Assembly: GCA_910591455.2 (NCBI GenBank)
Contig: OU342806.1
Span: 22,466,933-22,530,932 of the forward strand
Origin: Pholis gunnellus
Taxonomy: Eukaryota > Chordata > Actinopteri > Perciformes > Pholidae
Reading direction: 5' to 3'
DNA: 64,000 nt
Shown here piece by piece: positions 1 to 9,562 of this stretch. Under the pieces are notes generated by a model. The model saw nothing but the letters and a program-made list of their open reading frames with translations. It was not told where the DNA came from and did not search any database. Every line of letters starts with the position of its first letter. The first letter of the stretch is position 1. The position numbers and the translations under genes are program-made.

Positions 1-194
1 CTACAGAGTGGTAACGGAGCGAACTGAAGCAAAAACCCTCTGGAACTATGCTATATTTAAAAGTCTCTGTCCGAAAGTTTAAATGTCCAGTATTAGCCTC
101 TGTGATTGACCAAAATTCAATAGCCCCCTCCTGGCTTTGGGCAGTTATCAGCTCAGTGTTTGGTTGAAGACGTTCGGACTCCTCCTGCTCTCTT

Positions 195-646
195 TGTCAC
201 GGTTTAGGCTTTGCCCCCTTTGTTCCTGTGTTTCTGTGTGTGTGTTTCCCCTGGTTGCACTCATCCAACTCACCTGCCCAGTCCACCCAGCTGCCTTCAA
301 TCTTCTCATCACCCCACACATAGACACTCCCCTACTTTCCCTGTTCTGGTTGTCAGATCGTCTTTGTTCGTCTTCTTGTCTCATACATGTCCCAGCATTG
401 TGTCTTCCGTGTATATGCTCCGTGCTCCAGCGTTTGGTCCTGCCTCGTGACTTTGCCTTTTTGTGACTTTGTCTTTTTGTGACTGCCCTTTTTGACTCAG
501 TTTGGATTTTTGCCCGCTCCCTGTTGGAGTTGTTTTCTGTTGCCGTGTTTGATGACTTGGAGCCCAGTAAAGCTACCTAGTTCTCCACTTCACCTTGTCT
601 CCTGTGTCTGCGCCTGAGTCTTAGCTGAACCTGAGAGAAAGTAACA
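195..646 (+). mobile_element. Solo LTR of a Gypsy-type element
   Basis: A 452-bp block begins TGTCACGG, ends GTAACA and is flanked by the 5-bp direct repeat CTCTT (190-194 and 647-651). The TGT...ACA ends plus target duplication mark a solo LTR left by LTR-LTR recombination. The start resembles the LTR at 49104 (TGTCA-C/T-G...TTAGGCTTTGCC), so a related Gypsy family is likely. The small frames in it are not genes. Confidence 0.8.
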
Positions 647-651
647 CTCTT

Positions 652-1409
652 GGTCATCTGTCCAGCTCCTCTGTGTCCACTTCCTGTCCATGGTGATGTC
701 TCTGGTCCTCGACCTATTCCCTTATATGGTCGTGAAGAGCCTGTCCCCTGCATTCCTCACTCATCCTGTCTCCCCTGCTCTCTCTGCCTCATGGCTCAGT
801 TTATTTGGAATATGTATAATAAGCATATCATTTAGTTATTGCTACTGAGACATTTAACAAACATAAAAAATAAATAAAAAAACATGACATGATGAGGTTT
901 GCAGTATTCAAGGTGTATATTTCAAATTGCATCTATTACACACATGAAAATAAAGTTGTGAACACCGGCTGAATATCTATTATCGGAATCATTATAACTG
1001 TATTTTAACTGCTACTGTGTAAAGGGAATACTGCTGTTAAAAATAACCTTATTTGTTTAAAGTGTTTGCAAACTAAATGTTATTGCACTTTTGTTCATAT
1101 AGCAGTACTTTTAAAATAAAAGTGCTCAATACACTACTTTTGAATTAATTATTGAATTTTGCACATAACAAGCAAGAATATCAAGCAATTAAAAATTGTA
1201 ATCGTTGCCCAGCACTAGTTTATTTATTTAATTTAGCCCTCCTTAAATTGATCCAAACACATTTGAAAACGCGCAACTTTTACTTTGAAGGCGAGCTGTC
1301 TCTGTTTGCAGCTCTCGACATCCTTTACTCAACTGTCATTATTAATCAAAAGATCTCGTCATTTGTCATTTTGTATGAGTTCTTTTCTTGTAATCACAAA
1401 ACATTGACG
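652..1409. other. AT-rich intergenic stretch, no gene seen
   Basis: No splice-supported ORF, RNA gene or recognised repeat was found. The short frames are isolated and have low-complexity composition. Confidence 0.5.
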
Positions 1410-1600
1410 CATTAGAGAAAATTCAGTGACCAAAGTTGATGAGTTATGTTTCAGTGTGATCAGATGTGGCTGTAGGTTTTTAATCCCGGGAAACGAAAGT
1501 GAAGGCAAAGACAGATCACAAGACAAACAGATGCGTTCAAAGGTTTCACAACACGTTGAGATTTCCATTGCATGTGAAGGTGCAGCCTTAACAATGTGAT
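1410..1600 (+). promoter_or_regulatory. Fossil IFIT promoter module A with strong ISRE
   Basis: This segment is homologous to the sequences upstream of both IFIT genes (2830-3035 and 8560-8668 plus 9105-9200). It contains GAAACGAAAGTGAAGG at 1490-1505, the best match in the window to the interferon-stimulated response element (GAAANNGAAA type). No IFIT exon follows it directly, so it is either a remnant of a lost gene copy or a distal enhancer for the first IFIT gene. Confidence 0.6.
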
Positions 1601-1774
1601 ATCTTGGGTGTGAATCTTTTACTCAGAATAGGATCAAGCTCTTCAAGATGAAGAAAATAACCTTTCTAAATTATGGAAGCGCATTGCATCCAAAAAAGAC
1701 AATATATACACTCTTTATCTCGTCATTATGAGTTACTATCTTGAAATTACAAGATAAGATCTCGGAATAATTAA

Positions 1775-2782
1775 ATAAGTTAAGATAGCCGTTCGGTAAA
1801 GGTCAGAAGATATTCACAGAATCAGACTTTCCAGATCAATAACTCGTGAGCGAAACGTTGTTAAAACACAAACGATGCCACTTTGCAACTGAGGTAGACA
1901 ACGATCATCATCCTAATTTTCACCAAAATGAGCCGCTCCGAGCTGGACAAATAATATCGGTTTCTATGTGCAGCGGGCTGTGAGAGTGAGTGCACAAGGA
2001 CATAGACATAGTGCAAAAATATTCAATAAATTCATTTGTCATGCAGTGTAGTGTGACCAAACTCACTTCATACATCAATGAGATCCTCTTATGCTGCATC
2101 AACTATTTGGGCAAAATGTGCATTTACATAATGTTGGTGAATTTTTATTGGGAAGAATATTTAATAAATCCACTGTAGTTTAGTGTAGTGTGACCAAATT
2201 CACTTCATACATCAATGGTCTTCTCCTGGTTGGAAAAATTAGCGTTTGCACAATTCTGGATCAAATCTATTGCAAAAGAATTCACATTAACTCAGTTAAA
2301 TTATGCAAGAGAGCATTTTCCTTTTACCTCGAGGTTGGTGGTTTGATCCTCGGCTGCTAATTGTGTGTCTTGCTGTCCATTAGTGAAATACAGACCCCAA
2401 GTTCCTCCTTGGTCTGCTTTGCAGCAGCCCACCGCTCCTGAAGCCATGTGGTGGGTTTAAATGCAGAGGACACATTTCATGTATAAACCTGTGTGTATAT
2501 GACCATTGTAATAAGTTTGACCTTTTGTAGTTTAACCATGAGGGGACCATTGATGTGTGAAGTGTGTTTGGTCACACTCCACAGCATAAAAATGAAGTTA
2601 TTGAATATATTTGTGATACATCTATTCTTTTTTTAAGCATTGCACCTTGTAGACGGTCCCTGCGCACTCTTGTGCTCTTTTGTTTGTGTTTTAACAACGT
2701 TTCGCTTCTGAGTTACTGATCTGAGAAGTCCGGATCTGAATATCTTTCCGACTTTACCGAACAAGGCTACCTTAACTTTTCT
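1775..2782. repeat. Foldback (long inverted-repeat) element, about 1 kb
   Basis: The outer arm at about 1775-1890 (TTCGGTAAAG, GCGAAACGTTGTTAAAACAC) reappears in reverse complement at about 2670-2782. Inner arms carrying GTGTGACCAAA and ACATCAATGG occur at 2046-2085 and 2181-2218 and are inverted at 2542-2590. The arms are imperfect, so the element is old. A relative lies at 53860-54400. No transposase is encoded, which suggests a non-autonomous foldback DNA element. Confidence 0.6.
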
Positions 2783-2809
2783 CATAATTATGAGATCTTT
2801 TGTCATAAG

Positions 2810-3120
2810 TATGAGTTCTTTTCTTGTAATTACAAAACAGTAAATTATAACTCATAAGAGAAAATTGAGTGACCAAAGTTGATGAAATTATGTTTCAGTT
2901 TAATCAGATGTGGCTGTAGGTTTTCAATCCCAGGAAAGGAAAGTGAAGACGAAGACAGGTCACAAAACATGTGTTCAAATGTTGATATACAGGTTGATAT
3001 TTCCATTCGATGTAAAGGTGCAGCCATAACAATGTGGTAAGTTGATGAGTCATCTTTTTAGATTCATCGGACGTGGCTGTAGGCTTCGATTCCTGGAGCT
3101 GAAAGTCAAGGAGCGTTTCT
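2810..3120 (+). promoter_or_regulatory. ISRE-bearing upstream region of IFIT copy 1
   Basis: This is a second copy of the module at 1410-1600, with an ISRE-like GGAAAGGAAAGTGAAG at 2933-2948. A shorter repeat follows with GAAAGTCAAG at 3101-3110. The position just upstream of the TATA box at 3190 fits interferon-driven control, which is known for IFIT genes. Regulation itself is inferred. Confidence 0.6.
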
Positions 3121-3189
3121 AAAAGACAATAGATGAAATGATGCTCAAGTGCCCCGCCTCTACGATCCGCTTCGACGTGATAGTGAACA

Positions 3190-3195
3190 TATAAA
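3190..3195 (+). promoter_or_regulatory. TATA box, IFIT copy 1
   Basis: TATAAA lies 118 bp upstream of the start codon and is conserved at the same place in copy 2 (9444-9449). Confidence 0.7.
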
Positions 3196-3307
3196 GCTGC
3201 GTGCTCAACAACATCTTATCATTTATACCAACGAAGCCAAAGCAGCATCAAGAGCCAAAACCAGCCACACTAACTTAGAGAAGTTACAGAGTTGAGGAAA
3301 CAGCTAA

Positions 3308-5529
3308 ATGATGAGGTGAGTAGCTGTTTCTGCATTTCATATCATTGTTGGAGTAAATAATCAGTATCATTATTTAATATCTTATCATTGTGTCCTACAG
3401 CCAAATAATATTATAGTTTTAGATCCTTCAAGTCATTGATGATGTATTCAAACACTGTTCAGTCACATCTTCTCCTTCCTTCATTCCCTCCTTTCTGTCT
3501 TTAGGCTACTACTTTTATCCCTCCTGTGTTTCTTCAGTCTTGCCTTTTAGTCAGTGCCACAGGGATTTAAAACCCTTTTTCTTAACAATTATTACTGATC
3601 AGTTGTTTTCTTGAAGTTTAATCCCACACTTCCAGGAATATAATTCTGGTGGACAAATGTGAAATGTTGTTGTTGTTGAATTATTTTCTTCTCCTTACTT
3701 CTCTACTCCTTCCGACCTTCCTTCCTTGCCTCCTCCTGCTTTACCTCTTTCAGCCATCTTTTCTTTCTTCCTTCTGTCCTTCTGCCCCCCCTCCCCTTTT
3801 TTCCTCCTCCTGCCTCACTCTGTTTCTTCCTTCCTCACAGACGCTATCCTACCTTTCATGACTAATCTATGTATTCATTGCATACTTCATTCACCTTTTT
3901 TTTCGGCCTTTGTTTCTTCTTGTCCTTTATAGTTTTATATTTTGTCTGTTCTTATACCTCTTTTCCATTCCTTCCCTCCATTGTTCCATTTTCTTAATAC
4001 CTTCTTCTACGTCCACCCATTGTCTTCCTTTGTCCTCTTCTGTTTCTCTTTCAAGTTTTTCTTCTTTATCTACTTTCCTCTTCCTACCATACTTTTTCTT
4101 TGCAGCCGTCTGTTGGTCCACATTTTTTCTTCCTATCCTCTCATACTTCTTCCCTTACCCATAACCTAGCGATGTGTTTTAATATTTGTCACTTTTAATC
4201 CCCATCAGTGCTGCTCAGAGTCAAACACCACTGGTCTCAAAACTGGAGGCCCTGCAGTGCCACTTTACCTGGGATCTGGTCCCCAGCAAGACCAAACTTT
4301 TACGTCTCAGCGACATGCTGGTGGACATCGGCACGGAGGAGGGAAACTGTTGGCTGGGTCACATTTACAACCTGAGGGGGTTCATTCAGTACAAGCTGGG
4401 CCTCACTGAAGACGCTCAGAGTTTCTTCAACAAGGCTGCAGAGGCCTTCCGCCAGATGAGAAAAGCAGATGACGGTCCCTGGTTAGTGGTGAACTACGGG
4501 AACCTGGCTTGGCTGCACCACCACCTGGGAGACCAAGCAGAGAGCGAGGCTTACCTGTCCAAGGTTGAAGCCCTGATGGAGAAATACCCATCTCCACCGC
4601 AGGACAAGCTCCATGCAGAGATCTACGCTGAAAAAGCCTGGACCCTGATGAAGTTCAGCGGAGACAGAGAGCTGGTTGCAGATTACTTCCAGAAAGCCAT
4701 CAGGATGCAGCCAGACATGGTGGAGTGGAACACCAGTTACGTCATGGGGTTATCGAGTGCTTTTAAGCACAGCAAGACAGGGCTGGAGGCTGACGTCTTG
4801 GAGAAAAGAAGAGTCGCCAAGGAACAGGATCCAGAGAACTTGTACCTCGCTGCTTACTACCTTGAGCAACGTGCAAAGAAAGGAGAAGAAGTTGAGGATG
4901 AAGCACGTGAGTTAGCTGGAAAGGTTTTGAAAAATCCTGTCAGCAGCTACAGTGGTTGGAAAGCAATGCTAAGGGTTTACAGCAAATATGTATCTTATGA
5001 TGAGGCCATTGATTTGGCAGAGAAGGCTCTGAAAAACCATCCAGATGTGCGTTATCTGAAGAGATGTGCCGCACTCACTCTCAAATGCAAGATCTTTCGT
5101 TCCAGCGACAGTCGCCTTAAGCAAAGCACGATAGACAGAGCAATCTGTCTCCATGAGGAGGTGATTTCTCTTTACCCTGATTCTTCATTGGTGACGAAAG
5201 CAGACCTGGCAAACATATACGCGAAGTCCAAGCAGGCTAAAGCTGAGCAGATGTACAAGGAACTGCTAGAAATTGATCTGGATGCTGCAGACAAACAGCT
5301 GCTTTACAACAAATACGCAAAATATTTATACTTCAATCGACAGGATCAAAACAAGTCAATAGAATATCACATGAAGGTGGCAGAGATACCGCACCAATCC
5401 TTCTATCGTGGGAACAGCATCAAAGTTCTGAAGAAGATTAAAAATAAATGCAGGAACCCAATGTGTAGAGAAATAGAGGAGTTTCTGAAAAACCTGCAGA
5501 AGCCAAAGAGGTTAGGACACTGGTCCTAA
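3308..5529 (+). CDS. Interferon-induced protein with tetratricopeptide repeats (IFIT-like), copy 1
   Basis: This is a two-exon gene: 3308-3315 (ATGATGAG, donor GTGAG) joined to 4209-5529 after the acceptor CCCCATCAG. The spliced product starts MMSAAQSQ and is 442 aa. A minute first coding exon followed by one large exon is the classic IFIT layout. The protein is built of helical TPR-type repeats (for example LRGFIQYKLGLTEDAQSFF, NYGNLAWLHHHLGDQAES). The family binds non-self RNA (5'-triphosphate or cap0) in the cytosol and blocks its translation or replication; I infer the same here. An open frame continues upstream of 4209, but it is intronic. The C-terminus is longer than in copy 2 (ends GHWS). 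It is a tandem duplicate of the gene at 9563. Confidence 0.9.
3316..4208 (+). other. IFIT copy 1 intron, pyrimidine-rich
   Basis: GT at 3316 and AG at 4207-4208 bound this intron. It contains about 500 bases of C/T-rich sequence (3690-4160), homologous to the copy 2 intron. The frames seen in it are composition artefacts. Confidence 0.8.
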
Positions 5530-5676
5530 ATCTGGAAAAAATAAATGTACTGCATTACCTAAAAACAAAATCTGAAAATACTTGAGCTGTATCCTTTATA
5601 AAGGCAGGTGTCTGCAAGTTTTTACACTTTAGTAGTTAAGTAGTACACTCGATTTGTACGACAGGCTGAATCATTC

Positions 5677-5682
5677 AATAAA
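5677..5682 (+). terminator. Poly(A) signal, IFIT copy 1
   Basis: AATAAA lies about 150 bp after the stop codon. The homologous site in copy 2 (about 12115) has decayed to AATAAC. A second AATAAA lies right after the stop codon, near 5540. Confidence 0.6.
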
Positions 5683-6375
5683 ACTGGTCTTTTAAATAAC
5701 ATCCACTGTGATGTCTCAATGTCATCACCATTATTCAACATCACATGGTTTATTACAATAGATTTTGATCAAATGTTGTGTTTATTATATTCCTGTTATG
5801 TTTTTTCCCTCTGTATTTTAAGTTTATGTAAGAATATTACTATTACTACTACTATTAGTATGTGAAATATGCTTTGCTGTATTTCTTTGAGTCGTGGAAT
5901 ATAACATTCTCTTATAATGTAATAGTTAAGTTGATGCCTGTAACCTGAATATAACAGCAGATGCAACTGATTGTATGTATAGAAAGTATGTCAAGTTGAT
6001 TCTCAGTAGTACACAATTACCTATTAATACTAATAAATATACAATGACACTAAGAAATCTTCAAGTTTTTGTGCTGGTTACTATACAAGAAATTCATGTA
6101 CTCTACACAATCCTGCAGTCCTCTTCACAGGGTGCTGATGGATGTTAGTCAAACTACAGCTCTTGAAAGCTACTGTCAAATAGAATTTTTGGTTTTCAGT
6201 TAAACAGCCCCGTCAGTGTGAAGTGGTGACCAAACAGTAACCAGGTTACAAGGGAAGATGGCAGCAGAGTGTCGTAATGCAGGTGTCTCCAGGTAACTGC
6301 TGTCCCCACTGTTCACACCAACACTCTGCAGACGGCCGCTGCTCAGAATGTTCACATATACTAGATATATAAGCG
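5683..6375. other. IFIT copy 1 downstream flank
   Basis: AT-rich sequence, partly homologous to the copy 2 flank at 12120-12400. The duplicated unit therefore extends several hundred bases past the gene. No ORF is supported. Confidence 0.5.
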
Positions 6376-6520
6376 TGTTTAAAATAATGCACACCAAGTT
6401 AATGTTTCCATTTGATGGGAGGGTGCAGCCAAAACAATGTGGGAGCTTGGGTTAGATTATTTCACTCAGTGTGGCATGAAGGCATACTTCAAGATGAAGA
6501 AAAAACTGTTTCTAACTTTG
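6376..6520 (+). repeat. Remnant of the IFIT promoter module
   Basis: The segment TTTCCATTTGATGGGAGG...GGTGCAGCC...AACAATGTG and CTTCAAGATGAAGAAAA match the right half of the module at 1555-1660. It lacks the ISRE part. Confidence 0.5.
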
Positions 6521-6527
6521 AATCAAC

Positions 6528-6655
6528 TTAAAGGAACAGTGTGTGAGATTTAGTGGCCTCTAGTGGTGAGGTTGCAGATAGCAAGCAACAACATGACCCT
6601 CAGCTCAGCCCCTCCCTTTCTAAGCCTATCGGAGAACTGCGGTGGCTTTCAGGTA
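6528..6655 (-). mobile_element. MITE, CTTAAAGGAACAGTGTG family (end fragment)
   Basis: It begins CTTAAAGGAACAGTGTG and contains TAGTGGTGAGGTTGCAG, the end that is opposite to the start of the copy at 25081. I know this short non-autonomous element from many teleost genomes. The right limit is uncertain. Confidence 0.6.
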
Positions 6656-6917
6656 GTGATAGTTATCTTTTGGTTTTATTACTGCAAAGAGCTACTTTTA
6701 TCAATACTCTGTTCTTTTTCATGACAAATGATTGCTTTGAAAGCATATATAGAATTTTAGATACAAATAAATTCAGAACAGGATTAGAAATGAATTAGAA
6801 CTTTAATGTTTACAACAGCAAAGTCACTTTATAAAGTCATTAATATTTCACTGGAAACCTCCTGAGTAAAGTTTATATATAATAATAATAATAATGAGGA
6901 GCAAAGACATTAGATAG

Positions 6918-7423
6918 TGTTAGAAAAATATTACTCGACACCAGGTGTAAAATTATTTAACAGGACATTTATTCTTGCAAGAAGGAACAGAATTGAAACA
7001 GGTTATGCGTCCAGTTGCTGCTAAGAGGTCTGTCTCTGAGTCTCTGATATATATATTTATATATATATATATATATATATATTACTGCAGATATCACATA
7101 CAAAGGCTTTGAAGCAGAATGATTTAGTCAAGTCTGTGACCTCGTTTGAAACCGTCCTTTTGATGCCTGTTCTGTCAAAGTTATCTTATCCTAATATGGG
7201 AGGACGTCATGGTCTAAAATCAGAAGAATACGTAAATACTGACGTACGCAACAGATGTACTATCTCCCCTTGACGCCAGGTCACAAATAGATGCTAAGAC
7301 AAACAGCTGAGATAGCTTGTGTGAAGAAAAAGTTCACACAAAAGGTTCAGACAAAGACACAGACATTATAAAAGCAGCTGCCTAGATTTCAGTGGCTAAA
7401 CAAAACATTATTTTTTTCCAACA
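6918..7423 (-). mobile_element. Solo LTR with GATAG target duplication
   Basis: A 506-bp block runs from TGTTAG to CCAACA and is flanked by GATAG on both sides (6913-6917 and 7424-7428). A TTTATTCTTGCAAG string near its left end reads AATAAA on the minus strand, so the LTR probably lies reversed. The same motif order occurs in the LTR at 8669-9104, suggesting one family. It carries a (TA)n tract at about 7046-7081. Confidence 0.8.
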
Positions 7424-7428
7424 GATAG

Positions 7429-8559
7429 TATCAGTCATTCCTCCCGTCCTCCTGTCTGCTTTGTCTCAGCCAGTAGAGAAGTTTACAAGAACAAACTAAG
7501 ATAAACAGTAAACTTCAGAAAGAGGCACACATTTTGGTCATTATTACAGAATGGAAGCCTTCATTGACAGAGAGGTACATTCTAAACTACTACAAGAAAA
7601 CAAATAAAGTGACTTACCGTAGAATGGACTGTTGCCTGCGGTCGGTTTGAATCTTGCTTCAGTCAGGAAAAAAGGCGGAAAGACTGAGAGCACTTGATCT
7701 GGCACATGCGCAGAGGGTAGTCCCCCAACTAAACGCTTTTATTTTGAGTTGATACCCACACCGTCCAACCTAAATAAATCTAATAAATGAAAGTATTCAT
7801 ACATTTTGTGTTAGACCCATTAAATATAAATGTTTATTTTTAAAATTGATATATTAAAATAAATCAAAGACAATTTAAATGTGTCACCTTTAAGAAGGGC
7901 TTGAATCATTTTTTTTAGTGTATTGTGAAAGTGCTTTGAGTGGTCGGAAAGACTAAGTACAGTCCATTTACCATTATCTGCTCCATTTTGCAGAGGATGA
8001 ATCAGACAATAGCTATCAGCTGCTGCGAGAAAGCCAAAGGGCAACAAATGAACCGTCCACAAATTGTAATGGCACTCAAGTTTATTACCATTCGTCAGAG
8101 CATTTCTGGCTAATTTTTCTTAATTCATTTCAATGGATGAGATGCTGCCCCCATTCTCAGAGTCTCCACTGGTTTCTCAATAAAGACGAGAGGGGATTGT
8201 TGTGCGCTGAAATGCTGACTCCAGAGGATGCCAAAGGCTTCTTTCATTCTCTCTCACTGATCTTGTACTGATGCAGTGGCAGAGCTGAGTCACAAGACAG
8301 AAACCAAAAGGAACAACGCCCCCTCTTGGACAATAAACAGTACCACAGACGTGGTGTGTGCTGAATCTTACATTTAGGGGACTATCTTCTTCTCTTTCTT
8401 CTTTTTCTTCCTCCAAACCATCCCCTCGAGGGTAAAGTGATGAAACAATGAGTCTCCTCCTCAACAGCTCCAGATATCTGAAACTAGAAAGACGATTCAT
8501 GTCTCAACTGCTGAAACACAAATGTAAGAAGTAACTCGAAGTTATAAGTATGAGTTATT
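7429..8559. other. Spacer between IFIT copies, no gene seen
   Basis: No domain-bearing or spliceable frame was recognised on either strand. The frame at 8177-8500 (minus) is isolated and resembles nothing I know. Confidence 0.45.
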
Positions 8560-9200
8560 TTCTTGTAATTACAAAACAGTAATGCAAAACTCAGAAGAGA
8601 AAATTGAGTGACCAAAGTTGATGAGTTATGTTTCAGTTTGATCAGATGAAAGTGAAGGAGAAGACAGGTGTCGTAGAATATTTCTATGTTAATCGGGAGA
8701 AGAGAGTGTTATTCGCAAATCAAAATAATCCAAGTCTCCAAATCATTCAAAGTTGTCTTTTTCCATTTATTCTCTTGCAAGAGGGAGAATCCCCAACACA
8801 GCTCTTCACACAGAGTCTGCTGGATGCATTCTTCAACATCAGTTCAAATCTTCACATACTATATACTAAAGCAGAAACAGTACAGATACATGTACGTGAC
8901 CCTAAACATCCCAAGAATAGGAAGAACCCCTAGTGTGAACCCTTGCTCACCTTCCTGTGTCTGTCTTTATGGCCCTCAAAAGTAGGACAGTAACACCCAG
9001 TATATGGTCTGGTCGTAAACCATGTTTGGACAAAGCTGTCTGTTCTTCTAAGCCGTAACATGTTTCTATACCATTTCATGCAAATATATATTTTTGCCAT
9101 TACACAGGTCACAAAACATACAGATGCGTTCAAAGGTTTCACAACACGTTGATATTACCATTCGATGTGAAGGTGCAGCCATAACAATAGGATATCTTGG
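8560..9200 (+). promoter_or_regulatory. IFIT copy 2 upstream module, split by an LTR
   Basis: The module seen at 2830-3035 is present here but lacks about 30 bases including half of the ISRE (only GAAAGTGAAGG at 8648-8658 remains). It is split by a 436-bp insertion at 8669-9104. The intact paralogous module (GACAGGTCACAAAAC at about 2954) shows the uninterrupted site. Confidence 0.65.
8669..9104 (-). mobile_element. Solo LTR inside the IFIT copy 2 promoter module
   Basis: The insert starts TGTCGTAG and ends CATTACA, flanked by CAGG (8665-8668 and 9105-9108). A 5-bp reading, ACAGG, is possible if the last A is shared. TTTATTCTCTTGCAAG inside matches the LTR at 6918, giving a reversed poly(A) signal. 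The pre-insertion site is visible in the paralogous module near 2954. Confidence 0.75.
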
Positions 9201-9350
9201 ATGTGAATATTTCCCCCAGTGTGGCATCATGTTCTGTAAGAAGAAGTAAGAAACTGTTTCTAATTCAACATTTCCTCAAGAGAAAAAATAATCACATTTG
9301 ATGAGTCATGTTTTAGATTCATCAGACGTGGCTGTAGGCTTCGATTCCAG

Positions 9351-9449
9351 GAAACAAAAGTCAAGAGGCGTTTCTAAAAGACAATTGATGAAATGATGCT
9401 CAAGTGCCCCGCCTCTATGATCCGCTTCGACGTGTAGTGAACATATAAA
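9351..9449 (+). promoter_or_regulatory. Proximal promoter, IFIT copy 2 (ISRE-like and TATA)
   Basis: GAAACAAAAGTCAAG (9351-9365) is an ISRE-like site, and TATAAA lies at 9444-9449. The equivalent site in copy 1 reads GAAAGTCAAG, so the two copies differ in their proximal element. Confidence 0.6.
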
Positions 9450-9562
9450 GCTGCGTGCTCAACAACATCTTAATCATTTATACCAATGAAGCCAAAGCAG
9501 CATCAAGAGCCAAAACCAGCCACACTAACTTAGAGAAGTTACAGAGTTGAGGAAACAGCTAA

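Noticed and set aside
3649..4169. Phe/Leu/Ser-rich frames before IFIT copy 1
   Set aside because: Pyrimidine-rich intron; the same composition occurs in the copy 2 intron.
4186..4208. In-frame extension of IFIT copy 1 upstream of 4209
   Set aside because: It runs through the conserved acceptor CCCCATCAG; copy 2 has the same acceptor, and exon 1 with ATGATGAG is conserved in both.
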